8,821 nt of DNA, taken from Dokdonella sp. (GTDB lineage Bacteria; Pseudomonadota; Gammaproteobacteria; Xanthomonadales; Rhodanobacteraceae). The notes beneath the pieces are model-generated. The model had not been told where the DNA came from, ran no database searches, and saw nothing but the letters and a program-made list of their open reading frames with translations. The DNA is taken from NCBI GenBank assembly GCA_030150315.1, contig JASLGB010000375.1:1-8821 (forward strand). The letters run 5' to 3'. Shown piece after piece: positions 1 through 8,609 of this stretch; position 1 is the stretch's first letter, and each line of letters begins with the position of its first letter. The translations under genes were made by a program, and so were the position numbers.

Positions 1-116
1 TGGAAGTCGATCGGCTCGATGTCGAGCTTGGCCCAGTGCGGCGGCGTCATCGTCAGCCAGTGGCGATACGCCTTGAGGCGCCACTCGGTCATCCATTCCG
101 GCTCGTTCTTGCGCGC
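1..116 (-). pseudogene. Antisense fragment of a second, diverged sufB copy
   Basis: Read on the minus strand from 116 down to 1, this is an open sufB segment of about 38 codons beginning ARKNEPEWMTEW and ending around EPIDF. It corresponds to a conserved stretch near the SufB N-terminus. Compared with the plus-strand copy at 124-239, nine codons differ: five synonymously and four by replacement (N for D, E for A, D for K, E for A). NEPEWM is the usual family form, whereas the plus-strand copy has DEPAWM. The fragment runs off the left edge and has neither start nor stop. It looks like part of a functional sufB from a related strain or a paralogue, joined backwards to this contig, rather than a decayed gene of this genome. 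Confidence 0.8.
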
Positions 117-120
117 CGAG

Positions 121-1437
<1,317 letters not shown>

Positions 1438-1439
1438 CC

Positions 1440-1934
1440 ATGGACGGATCCAATGCCGGCCTCGTACTGCGGGCCGCACGCCCCGCGGATGCCGAGGCCA
1501 TCCACGCGCTGATTTGCGAGCTGGCCGACTACGAGAAGCTGCTGCACGACGTCGACGCCAGCGTGGACGATCTTGCGCGCGACCTGTTTGGCGCGACCCC
1601 ACGCGTGTTCGCGCAAGTGGCCGAGTGGGGCGGCGAAGTCGTCGGCTTCTCGGTCTGGTTCTACAACTATTCCACCTTCCGCGGCCGCCATGGCATCTAT
1701 CTGGAAGACCTGTTCGTGCGACCGGCATGGCGAGGCAAGGGCATCGGCAAGGCGCTGATCGTGGATCTGGCGCGCCGCTGCGTCGCCGAAGGACTGCCGC
1801 GCATGCAGTGGTCGGTGCTGGACTGGAACACGCCGTCGATCGAGTTCTACGAATCGCTCGGTGCCAAGCGCACCACGGAATGGGTCGGTTGCCGCGTCGA
1901 AGGCGATGCGCTGGCGGCCCTGGCCAATCAATGA
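1440..1934 (+). CDS. GNAT acetyltransferase, diamine/thialysine (SSAT-like) type
   Basis: A 164-residue single-domain GNAT that would transfer acetyl from acetyl-CoA to an amine. The acetyl-CoA loop is RPAWRGKGIGKAL (about residues 94-106), preceded by IYLEDLFV (86-93). It is followed by WSVLDWN (124-130) and FYESLGA with Tyr137, the usual general-acid tyrosine position. The IYLEDLFV plus WSVLDWN pair is characteristic of the spermidine/spermine N1-acetyltransferase and thialysine acetyltransferase (SAT1/SAT2-like) branch. The true substrate cannot be told from sequence. The ATG lies 2 bases after the sufB stop, so translation is probably coupled; an upstream GAAGG is rather distant (about 14 bases). 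The same frame is open far upstream inside sufB, but that part is not similar to GNATs. Its place between sufB and sufC is unusual; whether it has any role in Fe-S biogenesis is unknown. Confidence 0.9.
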   Translation: MDGSNAGLVLRAARPADAEAIHALICELADYEKLLHDVDASVDDLARDLFGATPRVFAQVAEWGGEVVGFSVWFYNYSTFRGRHGIYLEDLFVRPAWRGKGIGKALIVDLARRCVAEGLPRMQWSVLDWNTPSIEFYESLGAKRTTEWVGCRVEGDALAALANQ

Positions 1935-1986
1935 AAACCCACCCGTTCCGCAGAAACCGGAGCGCGGGACAAGGAATGGAAACGAC

Positions 1987-2750
<764 letters not shown>

Positions 2751-2751
<1 letters not shown>

Positions 2752-3875
2752 TGGCCACGGCCCTGCTCGATGGTTTCGGGCGCGGCGACGCGACCGAGCG
2801 CACGGAGTCCTGGCGCTACAGCCGCAATGCGCTGCGTGCGCTGGAACAGAACGACTACGCCGATGCCGACCAGTCGCAGGCGGATCTGCCGCCGGCATTG
2901 GTCGCACAGTTCGACTGGGCGCACACGCGCGGTCGGCGCGTGATCGTGGTCAACGGCGCGTACTGCGAGCGCCATTCCGATCACGCCGATGTCGGAGCCC
3001 ACATTACTGCTGGCGACTCCGGCGACAACACCTACGTCATCCGCGTGGATGGCGACATCGCGCGTCCGCTGCATGTGGTCTATGTCAGCCTGCCGTCGGC
3101 GCAGCCGACGCGCTGGCAGACCCGTGTCGGCGTGGTGGTCGAGCGCGGCAGCGCCTGCGTGATCGAGCAGGTCGTCGGTGGCGATGGCGCGGTCACGCTG
3201 GGCTCGCTGCGGCGCCAGGTCACGCTTGCCGCCGGAGCCGAGCTCGACCTCGTCAGCCTGTGCGACCTGCCGGAGTCGATGGCGCTGTATCGCCTGCTCG
3301 ATGCGCGCATCGGTACCGATGCGCGCCTGCGCGCCACGCATGTGATGCTCGGCAGCCGCCTGCAGCGGCTCGACCTGCAGGTCGGGCTGGCCGGCGAGCG
3401 CGCGCGGCTGGAGTCGCGCGGCGTGTTTGCGCTGCGTGGCCGCGCGCATGCCGACATACACCTGGATGTGCGCCATCTTGCCCGCGACACCACGTGCGAC
3501 CTGGTCTGGCGCGGCGTGGCGGACCAGCGCGCGCGCGGCATCTTCCACGGTGCGATCACGGTGGCCGAGGGCGCCGATGGCAGCGATGCGCAGTTGTCGA
3601 ACAAGAACTTGCTGCTGTCGCCCAATGCCGAGATCGATACCAAGCCGGTGCTGGAAATCTACGCCGACGAGGTCAAGGCCGCGCACGGCGCGACGGTCGG
3701 CCAGATCGACGAGCGTGCGCTGTTCTACATGCGCACGCGCGGCATTCCGCAGGACGAAGCACGACGCATGCTGGTGACGGCGTTCTGCGAGGCGATCCTG
3801 GACAGCGTCGCGGACGCCGATGTGCGCGCGCATCTGGTGCACCGCGTGCGCGCGTCGCTGCCCGGCAGCGACTGA
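2751..3875 (+). CDS. sufD: Fe-S cluster assembly protein SufD
   Basis: SufD is the SufB paralogue that completes the SufBC2D complex and is implicated in iron entry. This copy has 374 residues, shorter than E. coli SufD (423), with the difference mostly in the poorly conserved N-terminal helical part. The C-terminal core is typical: SNKNLLLSPNAEIDTKP, LEIYADEV, then AAHGATVGQIDE followed by LFYMRTRGI. His312 (codon 3684-3686) corresponds to E. coli His360, proposed with SufB Cys405 to form the cluster-building interface. The start at 2751 shares its A with the sufC stop, so translational coupling is likely. An in-frame ATG at 2712 lies inside sufC and is less likely. The N-terminal SWRYSRNALRAL is a normal SufD opening. 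Confidence 0.96.
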
Positions 3876-3882
3876 ATCCCAC

Positions 3883-3913
3883 GCCGTCCTTTCCGCGCCG
3901 GCGCAAGGACGGC
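3883..3913. repeat. Stem-loop in the sufD-sufS gap, REP-like
   Basis: GCCGTCCTT (3883-3891) and AAGGACGGC (3905-3913) are perfect 9-base inverted arms around a 13-base GC-rich loop that itself contains the palindrome GCGCCGGCGC (3895-3904). No T-run follows, so it is a poor intrinsic terminator. Within an operon it is more likely an RNA processing or stability hairpin, or a degenerate member of a dispersed REP-type palindromic family. The repeat-family idea rests on general resemblance only, since just one copy is visible here. Confidence 0.55.
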
Positions 3914-3935
3914 AACAACCGAAGCGCTGTGCCGC

Positions 3936-5156
3936 ATGAACCTCGACTCCAATCCGTACCGCAAGGACTTCCCTATCCTGTCGCGCCATGTGCACGGCAA
4001 GCCGCTGGTGTACCTGGACAATGCCAACACCTCGCAGAAGCCGCTGGTCGTGATCGAAACGGTCGACCGCTTCTACCGCGAGACGAACGCCAACGTGGCG
4101 CGCGCGGTGCATTCACTCGGCGAGGCCGCGACATCAGCCTACGAAGGCGCCCGCGACAAGCTGGCGCGCTTCATCAACGCGTCCTCGCGCGATGAAGTGA
4201 TCTTCACCAGCGGCACCACGCAGGCGATCAACACGGTCGCCTACAGCTACGCGCTGCCGAACCTGCGCGAGGGCGACGAGGTCCTCGTCACCACGATGGA
4301 GCACCACGCCAACATCGTGCCGTGGCAGCTGGTTGCCGCGCGCACCGGCGCGCGCGTGGTGCCTGCGCCGATCACCCAGCAGGGCGAGCTGATCTTGGAG
4401 CAATTCATCGCGCGACTGACGCCGCGCGTGAAGCTGGCCGCCGTCACGCACGTTTCCAACGTCCTCGGCACGATCAATCCGGTGCGCGAACTGGCCAAGG
4501 CCTGCCGCGAGCGCGGCATTCCGCTGCTGGTGGACGGATCGCAGGCGGCGCCGCATCTGCCGATCGACGTGCAGGCCATCGGCTGCGACTTCTATGCGTT
4601 CACTGGGCACAAGATGTACGGGCCGACCGGCACCGGCGTGCTGTGGGCGCGCGCCGAACGCCTGCGCGAGATGCCGCCATTCCTCGGTGGCGGCGAAATG
4701 ATCCGCACGGTCAGTTTCGACGGCACGACGTTCAGCGATGCGCCGCACAAGTTCGAGGCCGGCACACCGAACATCGCCGGCTTCGTCGGTCTCGGTGCGG
4801 CGGTCGACTACATCGAGGCCGTCGGCTTCGACGCGATCGGCAGGATCGAGCACGGCCTGCTCGAATACGCGACGACGGCGCTGGAGTCGGTGCCCGGCCT
4901 GCGCCTGATCGGCACCGCGCCGCACAAGGCCGCCGTGCTGTCCTTCCTGATCGATGGCGTGCACGCGCACGATCTGGCGACCCTGCTCGACCACGAAGGC
5001 ATCGCGGTGCGATCCGGCCACCATTGCGCGCATCCGCTGATGCAGTTCTATGGCGTGCCGGCGACGGCGCGGGCGTCGCTGGCGTTCTATAACACGCCGG
5101 CCGAGGTCGATGCCCTGGTTAGCGGCATCGCGAAGGTGCGCAAGCTGCTTGCCTGA
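3936..5156 (+). CDS. sufS: Cysteine desulfurase SufS
   Basis: A PLP-dependent group II cysteine desulfurase of 406 residues, matching E. coli SufS length. It converts L-cysteine to L-alanine and leaves a persulfide on the active-site cysteine for transfer to the SUF scaffold. The PLP Schiff-base lysine is Lys226 in TGHKMYGPTG (codon 4611-4613). The persulfide cysteine is Cys364 in RSGHHCAHP (codon 5025-5027). Both fall at the same numbers as in E. coli SufS. Other family marks are YLDNANTSQKP near the N-terminus, TSGTTQAIN, MEHHANIVPWQ, and DGSQAAPH with its PLP-contacting Asp. The start at 3936 gives the usual NPYRKDFPIL opening; the ribosome binding site is weak (CCGAAGCG about 10 bases upstream). 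Its usual sulfur acceptor, SufE or SufU, is not encoded in the window. Confidence 0.98.
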   Translation: MNLDSNPYRKDFPILSRHVHGKPLVYLDNANTSQKPLVVIETVDRFYRETNANVARAVHSLGEAATSAYEGARDKLARFINASSRDEVIFTSGTTQAINTVAYSYALPNLREGDEVLVTTMEHHANIVPWQLVAARTGARVVPAPITQQGELILEQFIARLTPRVKLAAVTHVSNVLGTINPVRELAKACRERGIPLLVDGSQAAPHLPIDVQAIGCDFYAFTGHKMYGPTGTGVLWARAERLREMPPFLGGGEMIRTVSFDGTTFSDAPHKFEAGTPNIAGFVGLGAAVDYIEAVGFDAIGRIEHGLLEYATTALESVPGLRLIGTAPHKAAVLSFLIDGVHAHDLATLLDHEGIAVRSGHHCAHPLMQFYGVPATARASLAFYNTPAEVDALVSGIAKVRKLLA

Positions 5157-5210
5157 GCGGCGTCCGCCACGGCGCCGCGTTGTCGCGTTCCAACCCCGCA
5201 GGACTTCCGC

Positions 5211-5759
5211 ATGACGCTTTCCAACGCCGAGCTGCACTTCCGCTCCGCCGTCGTCGACGACATCGATGCGATCGTCGCCCTGGTGCAGTCGGCTTATCGC
5301 GGCGATGCCAGCCGCGCCGGCTGGACCACCGAGGCGGACTTCCTCGACGGCCAGCGCATCGATCCCGAAGGCGTTGCGGCGATCATCGAGGCGCCTGCTT
5401 CGCGCGTGTTGCTGGCCGAATCCGCCGGCGAGCTGCTCGCCTGCGCGCAGGTCGAGTTGCCGCATCCCGATACGGATTCAGACTCGGCGTACTTCGGCAT
5501 GTTCTCGGTTCGTCCCGGCCTGCAGGGCAGCGGATTGGGCCGCCGCGTGCTGGCCGAGGCCGAGCGGCTGGCGAAGGCGGCGGGCTGTACGCGCATGCAC
5601 ATGACGGTGATCTCGATCCGTGACGAATTGATCGCCTGGTACGAGCGCCGCGGCTATCGCCGCACCGGCGACTACTCGCCCTTTCCCTACGGCGATGCGC
5701 GCTTCGGCATCCCCAAGCGCGACGATCTGCGCTTTGAACGACTGGTGAAATCGCTATGA
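5211..5759 (+). CDS. GNAT family N-acetyltransferase
   Basis: A 182-residue GNAT of unknown substrate. The N-terminus (LHFRSAVVDDIDAIVALVQSAYR) is a standard GNAT beta1-alpha1 opening, followed by GWTTEADFLDGQRID (about 37-51). The acetyl-CoA loop is Gln105-Gly-Ser-Gly-Leu-Gly (QGSGLG), after the beta4 strand FGMFSV. The C-terminal part has ELIAWYERRGYRRTG (139-153) with the tyrosine of the GNAT alpha4 region. It is not closely similar to the GNAT between sufB and sufC, so the two are not a recent duplication. AGGAC at 5200-5204 lies 7 bases before the ATG. The stop overlaps the Rieske start by four bases (ATGA), which makes co-translation with that gene likely. Whether it acts on a SUF component, on the Rieske protein or on a small molecule cannot be judged. 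Confidence 0.9.
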   Translation: MTLSNAELHFRSAVVDDIDAIVALVQSAYRGDASRAGWTTEADFLDGQRIDPEGVAAIIEAPASRVLLAESAGELLACAQVELPHPDTDSDSAYFGMFSVRPGLQGSGLGRRVLAEAERLAKAAGCTRMHMTVISIRDELIAWYERRGYRRTGDYSPFPYGDARFGIPKRDDLRFERLVKSL

Positions 5760-6076
5760 GCCCATGGGTGCGCGTGTGCGCGCAATCGGAACTGCTGCCC
5801 GGCGAATACAGGAATGCCTGGGACGGCGATGTGTTGATCGCGGTGTTCAACCTCGACGGCGAGCTGTACGCAATCGAGGACGTGTGCACGCACGACGGCG
5901 GCGAGCTGACCGGCGGCCTCATCGAAGGCCACGAGATCGAATGCCCGCGACACGGTGCGCGCTTCGACATCCGCACCGGCGCGGTGCTGTGCCCGCCGGC
6001 CTACGAGCCCGTGGCGAAGTTTCCGGTGCGCCTCGAAGACGGCGTTGTGTACACGCGCGACGACCGTTGGGATTGA
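5756..6076 (+). CDS. Rieske-type [2Fe-2S] ferredoxin
   Basis: A 106-residue stand-alone Rieske domain without signal peptide or membrane segment, resembling ferredoxin components of ring-hydroxylating dioxygenases (often annotated as non-heme iron oxygenase ferredoxin subunit). The two cluster-binding boxes are complete: Cys44-Thr-His46 in CTHDGGEL, and Cys63-Pro-Arg-His66 in CPRHGARFD. It ends with the normal PVAKFPVRLEDGVVY strand. No oxygenase gene is present here, so the electron partner is unknown. As the last gene of a SUF operon it may carry electrons for cluster assembly or be a client of the machinery; both are inferences. Its start overlaps the upstream GNAT stop (ATGA). It ends 30 bases from the convergent kinase gene. 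Confidence 0.93.
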   Translation: MSPWVRVCAQSELLPGEYRNAWDGDVLIAVFNLDGELYAIEDVCTHDGGELTGGLIEGHEIECPRHGARFDIRTGAVLCPPAYEPVAKFPVRLEDGVVYTRDDRWD

Positions 6077-6106
6077 GCGCGACGACCCACGCAGGTCCTG
6101 CGCAGG

Positions 6107-7522
6107 TCAGTGCGTGTTTCGCGTTGGCGCGGCTTCCGCGTTGGATGCAGGCAGGGCGAGCGTCACGCGCAAACCGGTGCCATCGCGGCCGCGTGCGTAG
6201 ACGACGCGGCCGCGATGGCGTTCGGCCACGCGCCGCACGAAGGCCAGACCGAGGCCCGAACCCTCGCGCCGACTGCCCGGCGGCCGGAAGAAGCGCTCAC
6301 CAAGGCGCGGCCAGAATTCCTCCGGCACGCCGGGGCCGGAATCTTCCACCGCCAATCCGGTGATGTCGCCATCGCGTCGCAGGAAAACCGTTACGGTGCC
6401 GTTGCGCCCTGCGTGGTTGAGCGCGTTGTCGATCAGGTTCACCAGTGCCTCGCGCAGCATCACCGCATCGCCCTTGACCAGCATGTGTTCGGCCGGGCCT
6501 TCGTAGCCGAGGTCGATGCGCTCGGCGATCGCGTCCGGCACACGTTCGCTGGTGCACTCGCGTGCGAGCCGCGCAAGGTCGACGCAGTCGGTCGTGTCGT
6601 CCTGTTCCTCCACCGTCTGCGCGCGCGCCAGCGCCAGCAGCTGACCCGCGGCGCGGCCCGCGCCGGCAGACAGGCGCTCGACGTGCTTGAGCGCCTCGCG
6701 CACGCTTTCCGGTCGCGGATCGGCCAGTGCGCGTTCCGCCTGCAGGCGCAGCCCGGCCAGCGGCGTGCGCAACTGGTGCGCGGCATCGGCGATGAAGCGT
6801 TCCTGCAGTTCGAGCAACTCGCGCAGGCGCGCGAACTGCGCGTCGATGGTGCGCGTCAGCGGGCGGATCTCGATCGGCACCAGACGGCGATCGAGCGGCG
6901 ACAGATCACGCGCGCTGCGCTGGGCGATCTGCTGCGTCAACGGATCGAGCAGGCGCAGGCCGCGGCTGACACCGACCCAGACCAGGGCCAGCACGATCAC
7001 GATCAGCAGCAGGACCACGGGCGACGTGCCGATCAGGATTTCCCGTGCCAGCTCGTGGCGCTGGTCGAACGACTCGGCCATCGAGATGACGACCGTGTCC
7101 GGCGGATCGTCCATCACCAGCACCAGCGATGCCATCCGCAGCGAACGCTTGCCGACGCGGATCGTTTCCAGCTGCCGCGAGTGATCGGCGGCCGGCAACG
7201 GCGACGGCAGCGGCAACTCCAGGTTTGAGGCGAACACGCCGTGGCGCAGGCTGCGCACCGAGTAGTAGGACGGGCTTTCGTTGTCGTACTCGATCAGGAT
7301 GCGCGCCTGCGGGCTCAGTTCCTCGCGGCCCGCGTCGCTGCGCGTCATGCGCTCCAGCATCTCCGTGCCTTCGATCAGCGAGCGGTCGTAGTTGACGTTG
7401 GCGTAGTGCAGCGCCAGCGCATAGATCAGCGCGCCGCTGCCGAGCCAGGCCAGCACCATCGGCACCACGAGGATGGTCAGCAGGCGGCGACGCAGGCTCG
7501 GTGGCGGCGAGTGCTCAGCCAT
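6107..7522 (-). CDS. Two-component sensor histidine kinase, TctE/QseC-like
   Basis: A 471-residue inner-membrane sensor kinase. TM1 is about residues 14-40 and TM2 about 162-184. Between them is a periplasmic sensor region of about 120 residues with the YDRSL motif (45-49) typical of the TctE/QseC 2CSK_N sensor. A HAMP linker follows (about 185-237). The phosphoacceptor is His249 in AAHQLRTPLAG. The ATP-binding domain has the N-box LREALVNLIDNALNH (356-370), the G1 box DSGPGVP (394-400), the F region ERFFR, and the G2 box GSGLGLAFV (421-429). The chosen ATG (7522-7520) lies inside the regulator's last codons (ATGGCTGA, 8-base overlap) and gives a normal MAEHSPPPSLRRRLL start. An in-frame ATG at 7576 would add 18 residues inside the regulator and is unlikely. 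The signal sensed is unknown: TctE relatives respond to tricarboxylates, while QseC and PmrB relatives respond to other cues. Confidence 0.95.
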   Translation of the reverse strand: MAEHSPPPSLRRRLLTILVVPMVLAWLGSGALIYALALHYANVNYDRSLIEGTEMLERMTRSDAGREELSPQARILIEYDNESPSYYSVRSLRHGVFASNLELPLPSPLPAADHSRQLETIRVGKRSLRMASLVLVMDDPPDTVVISMAESFDQRHELAREILIGTSPVVLLLIVIVLALVWVGVSRGLRLLDPLTQQIAQRSARDLSPLDRRLVPIEIRPLTRTIDAQFARLRELLELQERFIADAAHQLRTPLAGLRLQAERALADPRPESVREALKHVERLSAGAGRAAGQLLALARAQTVEEQDDTTDCVDLARLARECTSERVPDAIAERIDLGYEGPAEHMLVKGDAVMLREALVNLIDNALNHAGRNGTVTVFLRRDGDITGLAVEDSGPGVPEEFWPRLGERFFRPPGSRREGSGLGLAFVRRVAERHRGRVVYARGRDGTGLRVTLALPASNAEAAPTRNTH

Positions 7523-8189
7523 CCTCGCCGGCTTCCAGCAGATAACCGAGGCCGCGCACGGTGCGGATGCGCACACCGCTGCCCTCCAGCTTGCGGCGCA
7601 GGCGATAGACGGCGATGTCCAGGCCGTTGTCGGTCAGGGAGGTATCCCAGGTGCACAGCGCGTCGACCAGTTGCTCGCGACTCATCACGCGGTCGAGGCG
7701 TGCGGCCAACGCTTCGAGCAAGCCGAATTCGCGCGGCGTCAATTCCACCGGCTCGTCGCCCAGGTGCGCGCGTCGGCGCGGCAGGTCGATGCGCAGGCGC
7801 CCGATCGACAGTTCCGGCACGCCCTGCGTGGTGCGCCGGCGCAGCAACGCGCGCACGCGCGCCTCGAACTCGCGCAACGCAAAAGGCTTCACAAGATAGT
7901 CGTCGGCACCGAGGTCGAGTGCCTGCACGCGCTCCTCCAGCGCTTCGCGCGCGGTGCACACCAGCACCGGCACCGAGTCCGCCCGCAGGCGCAGGCGACG
8001 CAACAGTTCCAGTCCGTCGATGTCGGGCAGGCCGAGATCGAGAACGATCAGGTCGTAGGGATGGTCACGCAGCGCCGCGTCGGCGAGTTTCCCGCTGGCG
8101 AGGCGATCCACCGCATGACCCGCATTCGTCAGGGCCGCACCGACGGCGTCGGCAATGGCAGCTTCGTCTTCGATGACCAGTACGCGCAT
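7515..8189 (-). CDS. Two-component response regulator, OmpR/PhoB family (TctD/QseB-like)
   Basis: A 224-residue DNA-binding regulator, the normal length for the family. The receiver domain (1-115) has the acidic pocket Glu7-Asp8, phosphoacceptor Asp51 in VLDLGLPDIDG, Thr79, and Lys101 in DYLVKPF. The winged-helix domain (about 125-218) has LTPREFGLLEAL, the recognition helix VYRLRRKL (194-201) and the C-terminal hairpin TVRGLGYLLE. The DNGLDIAVYRLRRKL wording fits the TctD/QseB branch. The start at 8189 gives MRVLVIEDE, the standard receiver opening. An upstream in-frame ATG at 8234 would add 15 residues unlike the family. There is no Shine-Dalgarno before 8189, but a TACAAT box lies 6 bases upstream, suggesting a leaderless message. 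It is followed by the kinase in an overlapping operon. Confidence 0.96.
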   Translation of the reverse strand: MRVLVIEDEAAIADAVGAALTNAGHAVDRLASGKLADAALRDHPYDLIVLDLGLPDIDGLELLRRLRLRADSVPVLVCTAREALEERVQALDLGADDYLVKPFALREFEARVRALLRRRTTQGVPELSIGRLRIDLPRRRAHLGDEPVELTPREFGLLEALAARLDRVMSREQLVDALCTWDTSLTDNGLDIAVYRLRRKLEGSGVRIRTVRGLGYLLEAGEDG

Positions 8190-8195
8190 GGGCGC

Positions 8196-8201
8196 ATTGT
8201 A
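8196..8201 (-). promoter_or_regulatory. Possible -10 box (TACAAT) for the two-component operon
   Basis: On the minus strand TACAAT, one base off TATAAT, sits six bases before the regulator's ATG. Transcription would begin at or next to the A of the ATG, giving a leaderless mRNA, which agrees with the lack of any Shine-Dalgarno. No good -35 hexamer lies 16-18 bases upstream (the candidate is GGCCCA). Chance occurrence is possible. Confidence 0.35.
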
Positions 8202-8519
8202 GACGGGGGCAGGGAAGGTGGGCCGCCCGGCCATTCATGGAAGTCTAGTGACCATGATTCGTGGCGGTGAGGAGGGATCCAAAAGCTTTACGTGGCAGAC
8301 GGGTGAGTCCAGGGCAACGCAGTGAGCCGGACTCCGGCGCGTGGTTTCCGCAGGTACGGTCAATCCAGGATTGGCTTACGCATAACACTGCAGCTCGCAT
8401 GTAATGGATTTTCTTCTAGGGAGGATCGTAGAGCTTGGCAGTCATCAAGAGTTGAGATTGCCGCGACAATACACCGCAGATGCATTCTGAAAAAAAAGGG
8501 GGCGTAAACAGCTTTTGTC

Positions 8520-8525
8520 TAGAAT
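8520..8525 (+). promoter_or_regulatory. Weak candidate -10 box (TAGAAT) for the right-edge gene
   Basis: TAGAAT has a TG three to four bases upstream and an A8 tract 22-30 bases upstream, where it could act like a proximal UP element. No TTGACA-like -35 is present at the right spacing. Transcription from here would give a leader of roughly 75-80 bases before the ATG at 8610. Confidence 0.25.
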
Positions 8526-8595
8526 GCTCCGGATTTTTTTGTCGGGCTTTCAATTCGTGGTCCAGTGCGCGTCATAGTTCAGCGCGCGCTCTTAC

Positions 8596-8608
8596 AGGAG
8601 AAGGGGAA
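8596..8608 (+). promoter_or_regulatory. Strong Shine-Dalgarno before the right-edge gene
   Basis: The purine stretch AGGAGAAGGGGAA contains AGGAG (8596-8600), nine bases before the ATG at 8610. It is the best ribosome binding site in the window and decides the start of the partial gene that follows. Confidence 0.75.
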
Positions 8609-8609
8609 G

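Larger units (their letters stand above)
8190..8609. other. Divergent intergenic region, AT-richer, no gene recognised
   Basis: These 420 bases separate the regulator from the right-edge gene. GC falls from about 60% near 8300 to about 43-53% over 8341-8580. I see no tRNA or other RNA gene. Two short open frames inside it, at 8322-8507 and starting at 8480, lack ribosome binding sites and family features, so I do not call them. Noticeable pieces are a 13-base palindrome CAATCCAGGATTG (8361-8373), an A8 run at 8490-8497 followed by G5, a possible -10 at 8520-8525, and a T7 run at 8534-8540 with no stem before it. Promoters for both flanking genes should lie here. Confidence 0.5.

Noticed and set aside
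19..120. In-frame ATG at 19 as the sufB start
   Set aside because: The codons from 19 to about 120 are the reverse complement of sufB itself and read nothing like a SufB N-terminus.
1861..1986. Upstream ATG at 1861 for sufC
   Set aside because: It overlaps the GNAT and adds 42 residues unlike SufC. The ATG at 1987 has a good Shine-Dalgarno and the family's usual first residues.
5157..5178. GCGGCG...CGCCGC hairpin after sufS as a terminator
   Set aside because: Only a 6-base stem with no T-run, in very GC-rich sequence, and the downstream GNAT has its own good ribosome binding site. Weak at best.
4134..5465. Long open frame on the minus strand opposite sufS (443 codons)
   Set aside because: Shadow of sufS and the start of the second GNAT, with Arg-rich low-complexity translation and no domain.
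6110..8270. Plus-strand open frames opposite the kinase and regulator (372, 311 and 265 codons)
   Set aside because: The minus strand carries complete kinase and receiver motifs; these are antisense shadows.
8305..8334. GAGTCC...GGACTC inverted repeat
   Set aside because: Only 6-base arms with an 18-base loop, expected by chance and not placed as a terminator.
8322..8507. Small open frame of 61 codons in the intergenic region
   Set aside because: No ribosome binding site, no recognisable features, and composition typical of non-coding sequence.
8534..8540. T7 run as an intrinsic terminator
   Set aside because: No stable GC stem lies directly before it, and no plus-strand gene ends upstream.
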